DNA from: AAA164-E04 sp964342825
Lineage (GTDB): Bacteria; Verrucomicrobiota; Verrucomicrobiia; Limisphaerales; AAA164-E04
Assembly: GCA_964342825.1 (NCBI GenBank)
Contig: CAYFHO010000059.1
Location: 1-37,010, forward strand
Direction of reading: 5' to 3'
Length of the DNA: 37,010 nt
Part shown: positions 7,755 to 16,776 of the stretch, one piece after another
Position numbering within the stretch: position 1 is the first letter of the stretch
Layout of the letters: every line of letters starts with the position of its first letter
Made by a program: the position numbers and the translations under genes
Notes under the pieces: model-generated
Seen by the model: only the letters and a program-made list of their open reading frames with translations
Told to the model about the DNA's origin: nothing
The model's database searches: none

Positions 7755-7812
7755 TTTTTACGCGGATTAAACTCGCTATAAGTGTCGGTTCGGAGTCTTG
7801 AAGGACCGATAC
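7755..7812 (+). promoter_or_regulatory. Possible promoter and leader hairpin before the DUF481 gene
   Basis: TTTTTA (7755-7760) and TATAAG (7777-7782) are spaced 16 bases apart and could be -35/-10 elements. Directly after, GTGTCGGTTC (7782-7791) pairs imperfectly with GACCGATAC (7804-7812) around a 12-base loop. It has no T tract, so a terminator is unlikely; a leader structure or operator is possible. Confidence 0.3.
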
Positions 7813-7893
7813 TGAAACCTCGAGATTTCGCTGCATGTAATTTGCTGACAAATGGAAGCGTACACCAAATTGCATGTCATCCATTACAAAAAC

Positions 7894-8661
7894 ATGAATA
7901 CAAATAATATCATCAAATCAGCAACAAGTTGGTTGCTAACCTGTGTTATTCTGGCGGCAACCACCGTGGCAAGCAATGCCCAGGATGCTGAAAAAGTCGA
8001 AGAAACCAAAAAACCCGAATGGGAAACCAATGCCTCCGTGGGCTTTACACTAACCCAGGGAAATAATGACACATTATTGGCCACCGCAAGCATTTTGGCC
8101 TTGAAGAAATGGGAGCTCAACGAGCTGAGCCTGGGCGCTGATGGTAGTCTGGGTGAAGTCGAAGGTGTTAAAAACAATGAAACTTTGCGCGGTAACAGCC
8201 AATATAACCGGCTTTTCACCAACGAACGCACTTATGCACTGTTGAACATTGCGGCCTTGCATGACTCCATTGCAGATGTCGAATTTCGAGGTACGGTTTC
8301 TCCCGGTTTGGGTCATTATTTTTTCAAAGAAGAAAAATTTGAGCTCAGCGGTGAACTTGGTCCGGGTTTCGTTTACGAAAAAGTAGGCGGCATCACCGAT
8401 CATTACATGTCATTCCGTGCTGCTGAATCAGCCAAATACAAGATCAGCGACCGCGCGAGACTCTGGCAGAAACTGGAATTCATACCTCAGGTTGATCATT
8501 TTGAGAACTATTTGATCATGGCTGAAATTGGTATTGATTCCGATCTGACAGAAAAACTTGGCATGCGATTGACTATTCAGGATGTGTACGATAACGAACC
8601 TGCAGCAGGTCGCAAAAGTAACGATCTGCGCGTCGTGTCCAGTTTGCGTTATAAATTTTAA
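7894..8661 (+). CDS. DUF481 family outer-membrane beta-barrel protein (YdiY-like)
   Basis: 255 residues. A signal peptide (MNTNNIIKSATSWLLTCVIL...SNAQ, about 1-29) is followed by WETNASVGFTLTQGNND, the usual opening of DUF481 proteins, then amphipathic strands and a C-terminal strand ending RYKF with the terminal Phe typical of Gram-negative outer-membrane barrels. The family is described as salt-induced outer-membrane proteins of unclear function. The frame is open for 14 more codons upstream, but the ATG at 7894 gives a standard signal peptide. It is 24 bases upstream of a lipoprotein gene and may be co-transcribed with it. Confidence 0.85.
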   Translation: MNTNNIIKSATSWLLTCVILAATTVASNAQDAEKVEETKKPEWETNASVGFTLTQGNNDTLLATASILALKKWELNELSLGADGSLGEVEGVKNNETLRGNSQYNRLFTNERTYALLNIAALHDSIADVEFRGTVSPGLGHYFFKEEKFELSGELGPGFVYEKVGGITDHYMSFRAAESAKYKISDRARLWQKLEFIPQVDHFENYLIMAEIGIDSDLTEKLGMRLTIQDVYDNEPAAGRKSNDLRVVSSLRYKF

Positions 8662-8685
8662 TCAATCGGTATCCTAACATTTTTC

Positions 8686-9414
8686 ATGAACCGCTCCGCT
8701 TCCTCGACCAATCAAATGTCAAAAGCAAGTTGCCCTTATTCTTCACTTCTGAGTGGATGGGGGCTGATTGCAGCGCTTGGGCTCTTGCTCCAGGTTTCGA
8801 CAGGTTGCCGAACAAGCTACTACGCGGTCATGGAAAAATTTGGTCAACATAAACGTGATCTGTTGCGTCAGTCACTGACTGACGCCACGGAACAACAGCG
8901 CGAAGTGGAGCAACAGTTCAAGGACGCGCTGACACGCCTGCAGGAGCTCACCGGATCAACTGGTGGAGAACTTCAGGAACGATATGAAGCCTTCAAGGCC
9001 GAATATGAAGCAAGCAAGGATAAGGCAGACAGTGTTCAATCTCACATTCGGGAGGTGGAAAAGGTTGCCGATGACCTGTTTGAGGAATGGGAGCAGGAAA
9101 TTGGTGAGATCCAGAGTCCGGCTTTGAGTCGTAAGAGCCGAGCTAAATTATCGGAAACAAGGGCTCGATTTGAGAAAATGCGTGCTTCACTGATTCGGGC
9201 GGAGACGGGTATGGAACCTGTTCTGACTCAGATGAAGGATTATGTGCTCTACCTCAAGCACAACCTGAATGCCCAGGCCATCGGCTCATTGAAGGATGAA
9301 ACCCTTCAAATCGAAGGAGATATAACAGCGCTGATAGACCAAATGAACCAGTCCATACAGGAGACTGAAGATTTTATCGAAATTCTCGAAATTGAAACTG
9401 ACAATCAAAATTGA
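8686..9414 (+). CDS. DUF2959 family coiled-coil lipoprotein
   Basis: 242 residues. A hydrophobic export signal (about 22-40) ends in a lipobox, VSTGC with C41 as the lipidated residue. The mature part starts RTSYYAVMEKFGQHKRDLL, the conserved opening of DUF2959, and is almost entirely charged helix with long coiled coils (about 55-110 and 205-240). Function is unknown. It is probably a periplasmic-facing lipoprotein spaced 24 bases after the DUF481 gene. The first ATG (8686) is used; M11 would also keep the signal. Confidence 0.8.
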   Translation: MNRSASSTNQMSKASCPYSSLLSGWGLIAALGLLLQVSTGCRTSYYAVMEKFGQHKRDLLRQSLTDATEQQREVEQQFKDALTRLQELTGSTGGELQERYEAFKAEYEASKDKADSVQSHIREVEKVADDLFEEWEQEIGEIQSPALSRKSRAKLSETRARFEKMRASLIRAETGMEPVLTQMKDYVLYLKHNLNAQAIGSLKDETLQIEGDITALIDQMNQSIQETEDFIEILEIETDNQN

Positions 9415-9494
9415 GAATGGTACACTACCAGCTTTTAGGAGGGACCCCACTGCCAGGTTAATGGCAAAGTAATTATTCGCATCAGTCGAACTAA

Positions 9495-11213
9495 ATGATA
9501 ACAAAGTATATGAAATACAATAAGCACCTGAGATCAGTCCGGTCAATGTTTGCCACGCTAGCAGCAGTGGTCGCATTATCCGGGTTTACCGAGCTTGTGA
9601 ATGGACAAGCTGTCACCAATGAGCGTCGCAACAATCCTTCGGCTTTCAACCAGGCCAAGGGAGAATATTACAAAGGAAAATCACCCTTTTTCCAGCGTCT
9701 GTTCAACCGCGATTCAGAGCCTGAACCACAGGTTGAACCAAAAGCAGCTGCACAGCCTGCACCAGTGGTTCGCTCCTCTCGCGGATTTGGTCCTTCCTAC
9801 ACCACCATGGACCAAAATGGCCAGACATTCGTCAAAGGCTCCATGTCTTTCCCGACTGGAGTGCAGGGCCATGATGGATTGTTGCTTGAAAAGATTGTTC
9901 CCGCCGAAGTAATGGTTGGACAACCTTTCAATTACGAATACCGCGTCATCAACTTGACTTCTTACCCAATCCATCAAGTTGTGGTGATGGACCGAGTCAC
10001 TGACAACTTCAAAATGACTGAAGCGGATCCCAACCCCAACAATGTCAGCGGCGGTGTCGCCACCTGGAACATTGGTGAAATGGGAGCTCGCGAAACCCGC
10101 ACAATCAAAGTCCGTGGTACCGCTCCTGAAGAAGGAACCATCACCACCTGTGGTTGGGCCACCTACAGCCCGATTCTGTGCGAACCTATCAAGGTTGTGA
10201 AAGCTGACCTTCAGATCGTCAAGGAAGGTCCTTCCGAAGTCATCATCTGTGATCCTATTCCTTACACCATTCGAGTCACCAACACGGGTAGCAGTGTCCT
10301 GACCGGTGTTCGTGTCACCGACGAAATGGACGCCGGCATCAGCGCCAACGGCAGCCAATCCGCAGCCTTTGATATCGGCACCTTGCGTCCCGGTGAATCT
10401 CGTCAGTTCAACCTGACCGCCAATGCATCACGCACCGGTGAATTCACCAATGTGGCCAAAGTGACCTCTGCCCAAGGTGTCGACGGCGAAGATTCCGTGA
10501 CCACCGTTGTCAAAGCTCCTTCTTTATCCATTGCCTGCTCGGCTGATGAAGAACGATTCGTGGGACGCCCCATTCAGGTTTGTTTCACCGTTACCAACAG
10601 CGGAAACGCTCCTAGCGCAAACACCGTGGTTGAGCTGCCAGTTCCTGCTGGTTCCAGCTTCCGCGGCGCAAGCTCAGGCGGCAGCCTCGTTGGAAACAAA
10701 GTGGTTTGGAACCTCGGAACCCTCGCAGTTGATGCCAACAAAGAAGTTTGTGCAAACTTCGTCGGCACTCAGGTTGGTAATCTGACCTTCAATGGAACTG
10801 TGAATGGTGGATGTGCCGATGCAGCACGCACCGCCTGCTCCACCAAGGTTTCCGGAATTCCAGCTGTCTTGCTTGAGGTGATCGATATCGATGATCCAAT
10901 TGAAGTCGGCGCAAATGAAACCTACGAAATCGTGGTGACCAACCAGGGTTCTGCAGACGATACCAATATCAAGATTGTTTGCACACTGGAAGATTCACAG
11001 CAGTTCGTCAGTGCCGGTGGTGCAACCCAGGGTAGCGCCAACGGTCAGGTGATCGAATTCGCTCCTCTGGCTAGCTTGGGTGCGAAACAGAAAGCCAGCT
11101 GGCGCGTTGTGGTCAAGGCTGTTAAAGCCGGTGACATCCGATTCAGTGTCCGCATGACCACCGACCAGACCACTCGTCCGGTTGAAGAAAACGAATCAAC
11201 TCACCAGTACTAA
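9495..11213 (+). CDS. OmcB-like cysteine-containing outer envelope protein with DUF11 repeats
   Basis: 572 residues. An N-terminal signal (about 13-38, ending VNGQ) is followed by a basic and Pro/Ala-rich linker (40-95) and then four beta-sandwich DUF11/OmcB-type modules at about 128-235, 237-342, 343-455 and 456-560. The last module and the C-terminus (TYEIVVTNQGSADDTNIK..., ending ENESTHQY) closely match what I know of chlamydial OmcB (CRICVTNRGSAEDTN..., ending DTENTHIY), the large protein of the disulfide-cross-linked chlamydial outer-membrane complex. Nine cysteines (219, 229, 252, 348, 363, 419, 440, 448, 496) remain, fewer than in chlamydial OmcB, so inter-chain disulfide bonding is possible but less extensive. 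Biased codon choice and a strong terminator suggest high expression. A second candidate start is M6 (9510). Confidence 0.82.
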   Translation: MITKYMKYNKHLRSVRSMFATLAAVVALSGFTELVNGQAVTNERRNNPSAFNQAKGEYYKGKSPFFQRLFNRDSEPEPQVEPKAAAQPAPVVRSSRGFGPSYTTMDQNGQTFVKGSMSFPTGVQGHDGLLLEKIVPAEVMVGQPFNYEYRVINLTSYPIHQVVVMDRVTDNFKMTEADPNPNNVSGGVATWNIGEMGARETRTIKVRGTAPEEGTITTCGWATYSPILCEPIKVVKADLQIVKEGPSEVIICDPIPYTIRVTNTGSSVLTGVRVTDEMDAGISANGSQSAAFDIGTLRPGESRQFNLTANASRTGEFTNVAKVTSAQGVDGEDSVTTVVKAPSLSIACSADEERFVGRPIQVCFTVTNSGNAPSANTVVELPVPAGSSFRGASSGGSLVGNKVVWNLGTLAVDANKEVCANFVGTQVGNLTFNGTVNGGCADAARTACSTKVSGIPAVLLEVIDIDDPIEVGANETYEIVVTNQGSADDTNIKIVCTLEDSQQFVSAGGATQGSANGQVIEFAPLASLGAKQKASWRVVVKAVKAGDIRFSVRMTTDQTTRPVEENESTHQY

Positions 11214-11221
11214 GCTGAGTG

Positions 11222-11253
11222 TTTGAACACACTCACTAGGAGTGTGATTCAAA
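11222..11253 (+). other. Stable hairpin in the 3' untranslated region of the OmcB-like gene
   Basis: TTTGAACACACTC (11222-11234) pairs with GAGTGTGATTCAAA (11240-11253) with a single bulged base and a 5-base loop. It starts nine bases after the stop codon and precedes a separate terminator hairpin, so it is more likely a messenger-stabilising structure than the terminator itself. Confidence 0.55.
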
Positions 11254-11265
11254 TCTAATCTAACC

Positions 11266-11299
11266 AAGGCCGGTAGCATTTACTGCTACCGGCCTTTTT
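11266..11299 (+). terminator. Strong intrinsic terminator after the OmcB-like gene
   Basis: AAGGCCGGTAGCA (11266-11278) pairs perfectly with TGCTACCGGCCTT (11284-11296) around a 5-base loop, and five T residues run through 11295-11299. A 13-bp GC-rich stem plus a T run is a textbook Rho-independent terminator; the A residues at the start allow some function in both directions. Confidence 0.92.
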
Positions 11300-11497
11300 G
11301 TATGCTCATCCTTCATTCAACGAAATAGTATCCTGAGAGAAAGATCTCTACAGAATATGATTTTCACACCACATCCAGAGCATGAAACAAGTAAGACGAC
11401 CACGAGCTTGAATCTTTTGCTGAAACACTCTTCAATTAAGGGGACCGTTTTCCCAAACACCAAGGACACCGTAAGTGTCGAAAGGATCGATTTAAAG

Positions 11498-14400
11498 ATG
11501 ATGAAGGTTATTGATTTGAAAAACTATTTGCCGTGCCGCAATCAACCAAAGAGCTTAGCTCTTCATAAGTGTTTTATGTGGATGATAATTTGCCTCAGCT
11601 TGCTGTGCTTGAACACAACTTTCCACGCTCAAAACGCATCAAACAATGCTTTTAAATTCCAGAAGAACGACCGCATTGCATTGATTGGAGACACGTTGAT
11701 CGAACGGGAACAAACTTGGGGAATGCTGGAGGCTCGATTGACTGCGCGATTCCCTCACCACAAATTGATCTTCCGTAACTTCGCTTGGAGTGGTGACAAT
11801 CCGGCGGGTCAATCACGAGCCAGTTTTGACTGGAGCAAACCAAGGAACACTTGGCAGGAACTCATCATCCGTGAACTCGAGGCTTTCCAACCCACCGTGG
11901 TCATGATCGGCTATGGCATGGCTTCCTCGCTGGTAGGTATGCAGGAACTTGGAACTTTTAAAGCCGACTTAAACAGACTCCTTGACCGCATCCAGGAAAC
12001 TTCCAAGAAGAATGAATCCGCACGCGTAGTTCTCTTCAGCCCAGTGAGACACGAGGCCATGGGAGGAGACCTACCGGATCCATCCGCTCACAATCGGGTT
12101 CTCAAATCCTATACCTCGTCCATCGCGGAGGTTGCAAGGCAACGATCTCTTCCTTTCATCGATTTGTTCAACAACCTGGGTGATGGGCATGCAGACCCAT
12201 TCAAACGGCCTTTCACCGACAACGGCATTCATCCCAACGCTTATGGTTATTCGAGGATTGCAGATCATTTTCAAACCGTCATGCAATGTGAACCCTGGCC
12301 CTGGCATCTGGATTTATCGGCCAACGGAACGGTGGGTTCCGCCACAACAGGAAACCAGGTTTTCAATGTCCGGCGCAGCTTGAATCAAGTTCAGTTTGAG
12401 CTACGTGACGACATGCTGCCTTTTCCCAACCAGGATGAGGATGATGGAATTTATCCAAGTGCCATCACCTCCCGTGAAATTCGTATCGAGGGATTGGATC
12501 CAGGAAATTGGGCTTTGAAGATAGATGGACAAATTTATGCCGTCCGAACTGCGGCCCAATGGAGCAAGGGGCAAGTGTTCCAGCGAGGTCCGCAATTTGA
12601 TCAGGCTGAAGACCTGCGCCAGCTCATTCTGAAAAAAAATGAATTGTTCTTTCATCGTTTCCGCCCCCAGAATCAAACCTACCTTTTTGGATTCCGCAAA
12701 CATGAACAAGGGCAGAATGCGGTCGAGATCCCCCAATTCGATCCCATCATCTCAGGTGTCGAATCCGAAATTCATCAGATGTCGGTGCCCAAACGACATG
12801 TTTGGGAGTTTGTGAGAGTCGAGGATTCATTGAGTGAGTCGAAAGCCCTCGCCTGGAGAAAACCATCCCCTGTGTTGCCCGAAATTAAATCTAATTTGGG
12901 TGCTGGTGTTGAACCGGGAAATTCAACTCAGCAAGGTAATTTTCAACTATCGCCTGAAGTTGAAATGACCCTGTGGGCCGAAAGCCCTTTGATGAGCAAA
13001 CCCATCCAGATAAATTTTGATCCTGAAGGTCGACTTTGGGTGGCGGGTTCGAGGCTTTATCCACAAATCAAACCAGGAGAGGAAGCGAATGATCAAATAC
13101 TGGTCATGGAAGATACGGACCGCGATGGTATTGCGGATCGAACCACGGTTTTTGCCGAAGGACTGCTCATGCCGACAGGAATTGAGCCCGGAGATGGGGG
13201 GGCTTATGTGGGCCAAAGCACCGAGCTGCTTCATCTGAAAGATACGGATGGAGATGGGAAGGCAGATGAAAAACGCATTGTGCTTTCCGGTTTTGGAACG
13301 GAGGACACACACCACATTCTTCATACACTGCGATGGGGGCACGATGGACAATTATATATGAACCAGTCCATCTACATCCACAGCCATTTGGAAACCCCGA
13401 ATGGATTGGTCCGATTGAACAGTGGCGGGTTGTTGCACCTGCGTCCATCAACGCTGGAACTGGACGTTTATCTGCGTGGTTTCTGCAATCCCTGGGGACA
13501 CCAGTTCGATGCTTTTGGTCAGTCCTTCGTTACAGATGGTGCGGGCTTTCAAGGAATCAGTTACGGGGTTCCCGGCGCCATGTACTTCACTTACGCAGGA
13601 GCCCGAAGACTGCTTGACAGCGTCAGCCCAGGAGCCTACCCGAAATTCTGCGGATTGGAGATTGTTCGAAGTGAACAGTGGCCACAGGACTGGCAAGGCT
13701 CCGCCATCACCTGTGATTTCCGTGCCCATCGAATCGTTCGATTTTCCATTTCGGAGAGTGACGCAGGATATGCAGCTCAGGAGGCTGGAGATTTGGTTCG
13801 ATCCCTCGATCCTACCTTTCGACCCATTGACGTGAAAATCGGTCCCGATGGAGCCTTGTACGTCGCGGATTGGAGCAACCCTATCATTCAACATGGTGAA
13901 GTCGATTTCCGTGATCCACGCCGAGACAAAGTGACAGGTCGTATTTGGCGAATCAGCTACAAAAACCATCCCCTGCTTCCACGCCCAAGCTTGGTTGACA
14001 TGTCGGATGCGGAACTCTTGAACGAGTTGAAATCGGCAAATGCCTACAATCAAAAACAGGCCAGGAGAATTCTGTCAGAAAGAGGCGAATCCATTTTTGG
14101 AACACTTCAACAGTGGACTCAGGAAAATGAAAAGGAGCAAGACCGGCTACAGGCACTTTGGATGCACCAAACTTTAGACAAACACAATCTACCTTTGCTT
14201 GATGAACTTCTCCAAGCCAAAGACGGCCGTATCAGGGCGGCGGCTGTCCGTGTGCTTCGATTCTGGCTCCCCGGAACCGAAAAGGGCGAGGATTGGCTGA
14301 GTAAGTTGATCCATGACGAACACCCCAGAGTGCGACTCGAAGTGCTGCGCGCCCTACCCCACTTTAAATCAGGTTCCGCTGCTGCATTGGCTCTTTCCGT

Positions 14401-16225
14401 GTTAGAGCACCCAATGGATCGATTTTTGGATTACGGACTTTGGTTAACCATCAATGACCTGACTGATCCCTGGATTCAGTCGATACAGAACGGCACCTGG
14501 GATCCAACAGGGAAGGATGCACAACTGGAATTCGGTTTGAGCGCCATTGAGCCATCCAAAGCTAGTGAAGTTTTGGAACCATTAATCCGAACCAGAACCA
14601 AAGATGAACTGGTTCAGGGACCCTGGCTGAACTTGATCGCAAAGGCCGGAAGCATTGCTCAACTGAACCAGGTCATGAGTATTTGCACGATGGATTCCAA
14701 TTCGGACACTGTGGTTTTGAAAAGTTTACAGGCATTAAACGATGCTTCTCGTCTCAGGAACCTAAAACCTGCCAACTCGCTTTCCGGTATCATAAAACTA
14801 TTTGGCCATGGTAAGGAATCCATTCAACTGGCAGCGCTTGACCTGGTTAGGGAATGGAAATATGTCGGTGCTCAGCAGGCTTTGCTGGATACCGCCAAAA
14901 ACGGTGAGAATTCTCTTCCGGTCAGAGGACGGGCTGTTCAGGCATTGGGTTCCATTGGAGGCGATAAGGTCTGGGATTCCTTGACATTACTGACAAGCCA
15001 GGATCAGCCTGAGACGATTCGACGCCTCGCAACGGAGTCGATGGCAACCATCAAACCCAACGCGGCACTTCCGCATATTTGGAAAACTCTGAATGATCTC
15101 AAATCGGAGAGCGAACTCGAATCGTTGTGGACTTATCTGATCCAGAGGAGACAGGTCATGAGTCAGTTAAAATCAGCTATCAAGGATGTTTCCCTCAACC
15201 GAGAAGCGGCACAAGCAGGAATCCGCAGTGTACAAAAAGCGGGGCGCAATGAACCCGAATTCCTACTGGCGATTGAAAAGGCGGGACAGCTTGTTTCAGA
15301 TCAGGAAAACCTGAATCCAAGTTCCTTTTTGGCCATGGCAGAGCTGGCTGAGAAATCAGGAGACCCCTTGCGCGGAGAACAAGTATACCGTCGCCCGGAA
15401 TTAGGATGCGTGGCTTGCCATGCCATTGGAGGCATCGGGGGTGAGGTAGGACCGGATCTGACCTCCATTGGAGCGAGCGCACCCACCGACTATTTGGTCG
15501 AATCCCTGATTGCTCCCAACGCCAAAATCAAGGAGGGGTATCACTCGGTGATTCTGGAAACACATGATGGGGAAGAATACAGCGGTATTCTGCAATCCGA
15601 AAACGGGGAGGAGTACTTTCTGAGAAACGCCGTCAACCAGGTGGTATCGGTGCCCAAAAAGGATGTCAGTGAAAAAATAATGGGTGCGTCCATGATGCCC
15701 GCAGGTTTGCTTGAGGTGCTGTCGGACCAGGACAAGCATGATCTCTTGAGTTTTCTTTCCAAACTGGGCGAACCGGGAAGATTTGATGCGGCCCGTAACA
15801 ATGTGGCACGTAGATGGAAATTACGTGCAGGACGTCACACAGATGAACAGTTCGGCATTGATAAAATCATCGGTGACACATCAGGGCCCGCCTGGAATCC
15901 TGCGGATACACTGGTCGATGGCCGGCTGCCGCAACCGATTATGGCGGAAGCCTTAAAACTCAGAAACATCAATCAGGTAACAAGCCTCATCGGGCTCATG
16001 GCAACAGCTTCCTTCGAATCGACCGGCGACCGAGTCACTCTGAAATTCAATGCCAATGACGACACCCGCCTTTGGATCGATGGTCGAGAGTTTGATTATG
16101 AAGGAGTTCTGTCCACAAGTTTACCTGCTGGAAGGCACACGATGGTTCTACAACTGAATCCTAGAAATTTGCCAATATACTTGCGTTCTGAGATAGAAGG
16201 GGCTAGTTTCGTCGCCAAGGAGTGA
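11498..16225 (+). CDS. Giant SGNH hydrolase / sorbosone-dehydrogenase-like / HEAT / cytochrome c protein
   Basis: 1575 residues from this start; exported (hydrophobic segment at about 27-43, ending FHAQ). Domains in order: SGNH/GDSL-type hydrolase (about 50-250; block I IALIGDT with Thr in place of the usual Ser, and the C-terminal Asp/His block DNGIHPNAYGY); a linker; a PVC-type membrane-bound dehydrogenase beta-propeller of the glucose/sorbosone class (about 490-840, with calcium-like DTDRDGIADR and DTDGDGKADE loops); HEAT-like repeats (about 850-1240); a c-type cytochrome domain with heme site CVACH (1304-1308) and probable distal Met 1399/1400 (MMPAG); and a short PA14-like C-terminal module. 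Related proteins are abundant in Planctomycetes and Verrucomicrobia and thought to act in extracellular carbohydrate oxidation. The frame is open 47 codons further (ATG 11357), but the signal peptide fits the ATG at 11498 better; 11576 is also possible. Confidence 0.85.
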   Translation: MMKVIDLKNYLPCRNQPKSLALHKCFMWMIICLSLLCLNTTFHAQNASNNAFKFQKNDRIALIGDTLIEREQTWGMLEARLTARFPHHKLIFRNFAWSGDNPAGQSRASFDWSKPRNTWQELIIRELEAFQPTVVMIGYGMASSLVGMQELGTFKADLNRLLDRIQETSKKNESARVVLFSPVRHEAMGGDLPDPSAHNRVLKSYTSSIAEVARQRSLPFIDLFNNLGDGHADPFKRPFTDNGIHPNAYGYSRIADHFQTVMQCEPWPWHLDLSANGTVGSATTGNQVFNVRRSLNQVQFELRDDMLPFPNQDEDDGIYPSAITSREIRIEGLDPGNWALKIDGQIYAVRTAAQWSKGQVFQRGPQFDQAEDLRQLILKKNELFFHRFRPQNQTYLFGFRKHEQGQNAVEIPQFDPIISGVESEIHQMSVPKRHVWEFVRVEDSLSESKALAWRKPSPVLPEIKSNLGAGVEPGNSTQQGNFQLSPEVEMTLWAESPLMSKPIQINFDPEGRLWVAGSRLYPQIKPGEEANDQILVMEDTDRDGIADRTTVFAEGLLMPTGIEPGDGGAYVGQSTELLHLKDTDGDGKADEKRIVLSGFGTEDTHHILHTLRWGHDGQLYMNQSIYIHSHLETPNGLVRLNSGGLLHLRPSTLELDVYLRGFCNPWGHQFDAFGQSFVTDGAGFQGISYGVPGAMYFTYAGARRLLDSVSPGAYPKFCGLEIVRSEQWPQDWQGSAITCDFRAHRIVRFSISESDAGYAAQEAGDLVRSLDPTFRPIDVKIGPDGALYVADWSNPIIQHGEVDFRDPRRDKVTGRIWRISYKNHPLLPRPSLVDMSDAELLNELKSANAYNQKQARRILSERGESIFGTLQQWTQENEKEQDRLQALWMHQTLDKHNLPLLDELLQAKDGRIRAAAVRVLRFWLPGTEKGEDWLSKLIHDEHPRVRLEVLRALPHFKSGSAAALALSVLEHPMDRFLDYGLWLTINDLTDPWIQSIQNGTWDPTGKDAQLEFGLSAIEPSKASEVLEPLIRTRTKDELVQGPWLNLIAKAGSIAQLNQVMSICTMDSNSDTVVLKSLQALNDASRLRNLKPANSLSGIIKLFGHGKESIQLAALDLVREWKYVGAQQALLDTAKNGENSLPVRGRAVQALGSIGGDKVWDSLTLLTSQDQPETIRRLATESMATIKPNAALPHIWKTLNDLKSESELESLWTYLIQRRQVMSQLKSAIKDVSLNREAAQAGIRSVQKAGRNEPEFLLAIEKAGQLVSDQENLNPSSFLAMAELAEKSGDPLRGEQVYRRPELGCVACHAIGGIGGEVGPDLTSIGASAPTDYLVESLIAPNAKIKEGYHSVILETHDGEEYSGILQSENGEEYFLRNAVNQVVSVPKKDVSEKIMGASMMPAGLLEVLSDQDKHDLLSFLSKLGEPGRFDAARNNVARRWKLRAGRHTDEQFGIDKIIGDTSGPAWNPADTLVDGRLPQPIMAEALKLRNINQVTSLIGLMATASFESTGDRVTLKFNANDDTRLWIDGREFDYEGVLSTSLPAGRHTMVLQLNPRNLPIYLRSEIEGASFVAKE

Positions 16226-16561
16226 GAGGTGAGGGAAACATTCCCTTAATTCTCGATTATAACCCATACATTGCAAGATAGTTACCGTTTGCTACTGCTG
16301 ACGGCATGTGTTATGTTTTCTCATGGATGAGAAGGCATGAAGATTGCTTAAAGGTTGTATGAAGGGTAATTCTCATTCTGGGGATTAGGGGATTAATAAA
16401 GGAAGACTGAAAAGTTTGAGCGGTGGTTTCCTGTGCGAGTATGACGAACGTCAAACAAAACCATCCATTCACCTGGTATTTGTTTCGCGTCTCTTGGTGG
16501 AGACAAAGGGAAACCATCGCTTCTTCCTTTTAGTGAGTTTGAGCCGTTGGAGTGGATTAAA

Positions 16562-16639
16562 ATGGATTTAATATTAATGGTAGGATTTTTGACAGTGGGA
16601 GTCGTTTTGTATTTTTTGGATCCCACACGTTCTATCTAG
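16562..16639 (+). CDS. Possible 25-residue membrane peptide
   Basis: ATG at 16562 is preceded by GGAG at 16549-16552 (9-base spacing) and encodes MDLILMVGFLTVGVVLYFLD followed by a short polar tail and TAG. One hydrophobic helix with a polar end is the usual form of bacterial small membrane proteins. The same frame stays open about 40 codons upstream without a good start and reads SEFEPLEWIK just before the ATG, so it could instead be the end of a decayed membrane-protein gene. No family is recognised. Confidence 0.25.
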   Translation: MDLILMVGFLTVGVVLYFLDPTRSI

Positions 16640-16717
16640 ATGAGAGTGGATTCCGCAAAGAATTCACACCAAATTACTATATTCAAAAAATTGGCCTGTT
16701 CTTTAAACCAGGCACAC

Positions 16718-16776
16718 CCTCTTGCAAGGAAGCACGTTCGTTAAAAACGAACCACGCTTCCTCGAATCCTCTTGCA
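16718..16776. repeat. Hairpin flanked by 9-bp direct repeats (possible miniature insertion)
   Basis: CCTCTTGCA occurs at 16718-16726 and 16768-16776. Between them lies an imperfect palindrome: GGAAGCACGTTCGTT (16728-16742) against AACGAACCACGCTTCC (16746-16761). A short palindrome between identical 9-base flanks resembles a REP-like or miniature element with target duplication, though a terminator or regulatory stem-loop is also possible. Confidence 0.4.

Noticed and set aside
9714..10358. 214-codon minus-strand ORF opposite the OmcB-like gene
   Set aside because: The plus strand carries the conserved protein; the antisense frame is open because of the strong codon bias of that gene.
16393..16626. 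77-codon minus-strand ORF in the large intergenic gap
   Set aside because: No family features, no Shine-Dalgarno and an unusual composition; it overlaps a better-supported, though still weak, plus-strand small ORF.
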